Shown piece after piece: positions 37,649-40,657 of a DNA stretch of 40,657 bases. Both the position numbers and the translations under genes were made by a program. The notes beneath the pieces are model-generated. The model had not been told where the DNA came from and did not search any database. It saw nothing but the letters and a program-made list of their open reading frames with translations. How positions within the stretch are numbered: the first letter of the stretch is position 1; every line of letters starts with the position of its first letter. Source of the stretch: Spirochaetota bacterium (GTDB taxonomy: Bacteria > Spirochaetota > Spirochaetia > ARS1246); NCBI GenBank assembly GCA_024275515.1, contig JAJRYZ010000126.1, forward strand, positions 1 to 40,657, written 5' to 3'.

Positions 37649-39655
37649 GTGGCCGGCAAGAAAGAGATCTACGACCTTCTACGTTCGTTTTCGCTTCGCA
37701 AGCGCTCACACGAACTTCCGATGAGCGAGTTGCTCGCGTATGCGGGTAGATATATCGAGCAGCGAAGTCGGAAGCAGCCCGACCTGCGAGAGCTTTCCGG
37801 CGACACTGCTCTCAAGATCACGACTTATCTTGAAGAACTTGCGGCCGACGGTCGATGTCGGCTCGACTATCGCGAAGGCAAGATAGCGACGATCGATTTT
37901 CCCGCCTTCTTTGTCGAGCATATTCGCAAACAATACGCGGAGATCGAGGAAAATGCCGATCTTCCTTTTCCCACCGAACAATCGCTCGGGTACGTGATAC
38001 CCTCCGACTGCATCGTTCCGATCGATGTCAAGAACGAGTTCGTTGCGGCGTTGGAGGAGAACCGGTTCGAATCTACACAGATCGTTCGGCTCGTCTATCC
38101 TGAAGACATCACCGCCGTCGTTGCGATATCGGATATGCTCGAATCCGAGCTCATGAAGCTTTCGCTTCACAAGGTTCGACAGTATCTGAGCATCCAGAAA
38201 AACGCCTTTTACATGGTGAGCAAGCTGCGAAGCGTCTTTCGCACCAAAGAGCAGATCGTCAAAGACATGATCAACAGTGTTCTGACTCAGCGACAGCAGG
38301 CGATCGAGAGTCTCGTTCATCCGACCGATTTCAGCTTCAGCTTCTGGACGCATCTTGCCAACGCGATACTCAAAGAGTTTCGCGACAAGTCGAACAAACT
38401 CGAGCGTGAGCACACCTTCTGCCAAGCCGCTTATTTGATAGGCTTCTACGCGGTACGCTACAAAAGCGTTCGCAGGAAGGAACGCGAAACGGCGGCGGCC
38501 TTCAAAACTCTGGAAAAAAAGCTGCACAGCGAGCCGTACGTGTTTACCGTTTCGGACATCGCGGGGTTTACCGACGAGCAGGGAATTCCGTTGACCCGGA
38601 AGTACACACGCAGCGAGCTCCACGCGTACCTTGAACGGAAAACGCGTTCAGCGAGTCCGGACGCGCTGCCGGAGATCGTCAGGCTCCGTACTTCCTCCGG
38701 CCGACAGGAATACTTCGTGTGCAAAGAAGTCGTGCTCCCTCTCGCGCTTAAGAAGATTCACGACGCGTCGGGTGAGTTCAACGGCCATTACGAAAAGGTT
38801 TTTATGAAAGCCATAGACGAGCTCACAAAGCTGCCCGAGATGAAGAGCGATCAGGCGTTTCTTACGGATGTGGAAAAAAGGCTCAAAAGCGAAGCGCCGC
38901 TACTCTCTTCGCTGCTCAGTTACGAACTTCTTTTCCTGCTGCTGCAGGAGCAAAAGCCGGGGCAGGAGGTGAGTGATGAGATCAGTCGGATTCTCGATTC
39001 GCAGCATCAAAAACTCATCCAGACCGATGAACTTCTGGGATTGTCCCGACGAGAATTGGTCAACCGGGCCAAAATGCGGCTTCCGTTTTGGAAGTCGGTA
39101 CCCGTGCTCAACCGCCTGATCGGTCTACTCGGTCGATTGGCGTCGGGTCGGCAGGCGCCGGGACGACGGGCAAAAAAAACGGCGAAGTCACGCCGGAGCT
39201 TTCCGGGCGCAAGCGAGGCGTCCGCCGAACCTGCCGCGCCGAGCACGAAGGTGCTCGGCGGGCATCCGGGGACCGCGATTTCCGACGCGTCTCCGGGCGC
39301 CCAACGCGGCAAACCGGGAGGTCCGGCCGCGCTGCAAAAGGCGATGTCGAAGTTGAAACTCGAGTTCGTCGGCACGGCGAGCATCACCGACTCTATGGAT
39401 GAGCTGATCGAGAAGTGGAATCCACTGTTCGATCCGCAGGCCAAGGCGAATCTCGTGGAGGACGTTAATTCGCTCATTCGCGATTTTTTGAGGAAGCTCA
39501 AGCGTTCTTTTCTGGTCAAACCTCCCGACGCCGAACGGATACGGACGATGGCCACAAGTCTTGCCGAAAACAAGGCTTTTGAAAAAATCAAGCGAAAAGA
39601 CTATCTAACGCGTTATATCGAGCTCTATATGATAAAAGTGCTCGGCGGCAAGTAG
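37649..39655 (+). CDS. Large orphan cytoplasmic protein
   Basis: 668-aa ORF, charged helical composition, basic/Pro-Ala-Gly linker (about residues 500-570), conserved-looking C-terminal domain; no family recognised. Confidence 0.75.
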   Translation: MAGKKEIYDLLRSFSLRKRSHELPMSELLAYAGRYIEQRSRKQPDLRELSGDTALKITTYLEELAADGRCRLDYREGKIATIDFPAFFVEHIRKQYAEIEENADLPFPTEQSLGYVIPSDCIVPIDVKNEFVAALEENRFESTQIVRLVYPEDITAVVAISDMLESELMKLSLHKVRQYLSIQKNAFYMVSKLRSVFRTKEQIVKDMINSVLTQRQQAIESLVHPTDFSFSFWTHLANAILKEFRDKSNKLEREHTFCQAAYLIGFYAVRYKSVRRKERETAAAFKTLEKKLHSEPYVFTVSDIAGFTDEQGIPLTRKYTRSELHAYLERKTRSASPDALPEIVRLRTSSGRQEYFVCKEVVLPLALKKIHDASGEFNGHYEKVFMKAIDELTKLPEMKSDQAFLTDVEKRLKSEAPLLSSLLSYELLFLLLQEQKPGQEVSDEISRILDSQHQKLIQTDELLGLSRRELVNRAKMRLPFWKSVPVLNRLIGLLGRLASGRQAPGRRAKKTAKSRRSFPGASEASAEPAAPSTKVLGGHPGTAISDASPGAQRGKPGGPAALQKAMSKLKLEFVGTASITDSMDELIEKWNPLFDPQAKANLVEDVNSLIRDFLRKLKRSFLVKPPDAERIRTMATSLAENKAFEKIKRKDYLTRYIELYMIKVLGGK

Positions 39656-39667
39656 GCGTACGGTTCA

Positions 39668-40087
39668 TTATCCTTTCGAGTCGACAAGGCAGAGCCACTC
39701 GGCCTCGGCGGCGAGCTCTTCACCCACGTAGGCCTTCCCCGCCTGCTTGATCATTCGCGCGGAGACTCGAAGGTTGGTTATCTCCATTCTCACGCGATCT
39801 CCCGGCAGCACTTGGCGGCGGAATTTTGCCTTTTCGATCGTCGCAAGAAAAAACAACGCTTCGCCGAGAGCTCCGTGCTCGCGAACACCGGCGCCCCCGC
39901 ACTGCGCCATCGTTTCCACGAGGATGACGCCCGGTACGACCGGGTAGCCCGGGAAATGCCCTCGAAAAAAAAACTCCGTATCGTCGAAAGTCTTGTACCC
40001 GATGATCTTTTCGTCGGAAACGGAGGCGAGTTCGTCAACAAAAAGGAACGGCTCCCGGTGGGGAAGAAGCGATTTAATATCCGTCAT
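39668..40087 (-). CDS. fabZ: 3-hydroxyacyl-ACP dehydratase, FabZ-like
   Basis: IKSLLPHREPFLFVDEL, FFRGHFPGYPVVPGVILVETMAQCGG, KAKFRRQVLPGDRVRMEI. Confidence 0.93.
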   Translation of the reverse strand: MTDIKSLLPHREPFLFVDELASVSDEKIIGYKTFDDTEFFFRGHFPGYPVVPGVILVETMAQCGGAGVREHGALGEALFFLATIEKAKFRRQVLPGDRVRMEITNLRVSARMIKQAGKAYVGEELAAEAEWLCLVDSKG

Positions 40088-40346
40088 AGCAGTCTCCTTG
40101 TCGTGAGAATCGTCTGTCGGTTGCGCCGGGTATGGTAGACCGGAACGGCGCTCGTCATCAACTCGCTGCGGGCGGCTCCCCGAACATCCGAAAAGCGAGC
40201 TCCTTCAGTCGTTGCCGGAGGTCCGACGGGGCCTGCCGGTCGGCGCCGTCCGGGCCGCGGTCCGACGGTGAGATTCAACCGCCGATACCTTCCGGCGCGG
40301 CAGATCGTGCTTCGCGACTCGTGACGAGCGGTATCCCGCCGCCCGC

Positions 40347-40657
40347 CTACGCCGCACCGAAAGCCCGGAGCAATGCGAGCATGATGAGGTTGTAGGCGCC
40401 GTGAGCGATCGCTATGATATGGATGTTGCGTCTCCTTTCGAAGTAGATTGACAGAAGCGTGGCCATGGCGAGCGTGCCGAGGAACGCGATGAAGCCCTGG
40501 TAGACGTGGCCGGCCGCGAAAAGCAGCGCGGTCGCACCGACGGCGACGATTCGCGAGCGCCCCGAGGCCACCAGACGGACATAGAGAAGTGAACGGAAGT
40601 ACAGTTCCTCTCTGTAACCGGTGGCGAAAGCGGCGACGACGACGAGAGCGATGATCC
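40347..40657 (-). CDS. CPBP-family intramembrane metalloprotease (5' truncated by window edge)
   Basis: Frame open to the window edge: ...IALVVVAAFATGYREELYFRSLLYVRLVASG...ATALLFAAGHVYQGFIAFLGT...IAIAHGAYNLIML; EE-xx-FR and two His motifs. Confidence 0.85.
   Translation of the reverse strand, partial: IIALVVVAAFATGYREELYFRSLLYVRLVASGRSRIVAVGATALLFAAGHVYQGFIAFLGTLAMATLLSIYFERRRNIHIIAIAHGAYNLIMLALLRAFGAA

Noticed and set aside
1-40657. tRNA/rRNA genes, CRISPR arrays, transposons, prophage or defence islands
   Set aside because: No cloverleaf-like sequences, short spaced repeats, transposase or phage motifs were seen; intergenic gaps are short. The tandem repeats at 29279-30418 are in-frame coding units, not CRISPR.

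Overview
This 40.7 kb high-GC, gene-dense bacterial window looks like ordinary chromosome from a spirochaete. That assignment rests on a UPF0164-family protein, a cysS / ECF-sigma / anti-sigma gene order, and several spirochaete-like orphan proteins; it is from family recognition, not a search. About 29 protein-coding loci are supportable, two of them split by single in-frame stop codons. I found no rRNA, tRNA, CRISPR array, transposase or prophage gene. Blocks from left to right: (1) a TRAP transporter (DctQM-type fusion, cut by the window edge), an SDR dehydrogenase, a KDPG aldolase and a Gfo/Idh oxidoreductase, running into a Ddl-like ATP-grasp ligase coupled to a KamA-type radical SAM aminomutase; (2) housekeeping genes: asnS, a secreted GH3/NagZ, DAHP synthase, DJ-1/PfpI, ackA, mgtE, murB, cysS; (3) an ECF sigma / zinc anti-sigma operon leading to an IPT/TIG + transglutaminase-like protein, convergent with a lipoprotein subtilase; (4) a two-cNMP-domain regulator, an orphan membrane protein, a UPF0164 outer-membrane protein, a giant 76-aa-repeat protein, and a very large beta-propeller/HAMP/SpoIIE-phosphatase receptor with orphan partners; (5) fabZ and a truncated CPBP protease. 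The best leads are: a subtilase that appears to carry its propeptide-like domain at the C-terminus; a transglutaminase fold with Ser where the catalytic Cys is expected; the KamA/ATP-grasp pair with an altered lysine-binding residue; the giant repeat protein and receptor pair; a perfect 38-bp palindrome upstream of ackA; and two genes interrupted by single nonsense codons, both compatible with Glu-to-stop G>T changes. All family calls come from reading motifs by eye; no database search was run.
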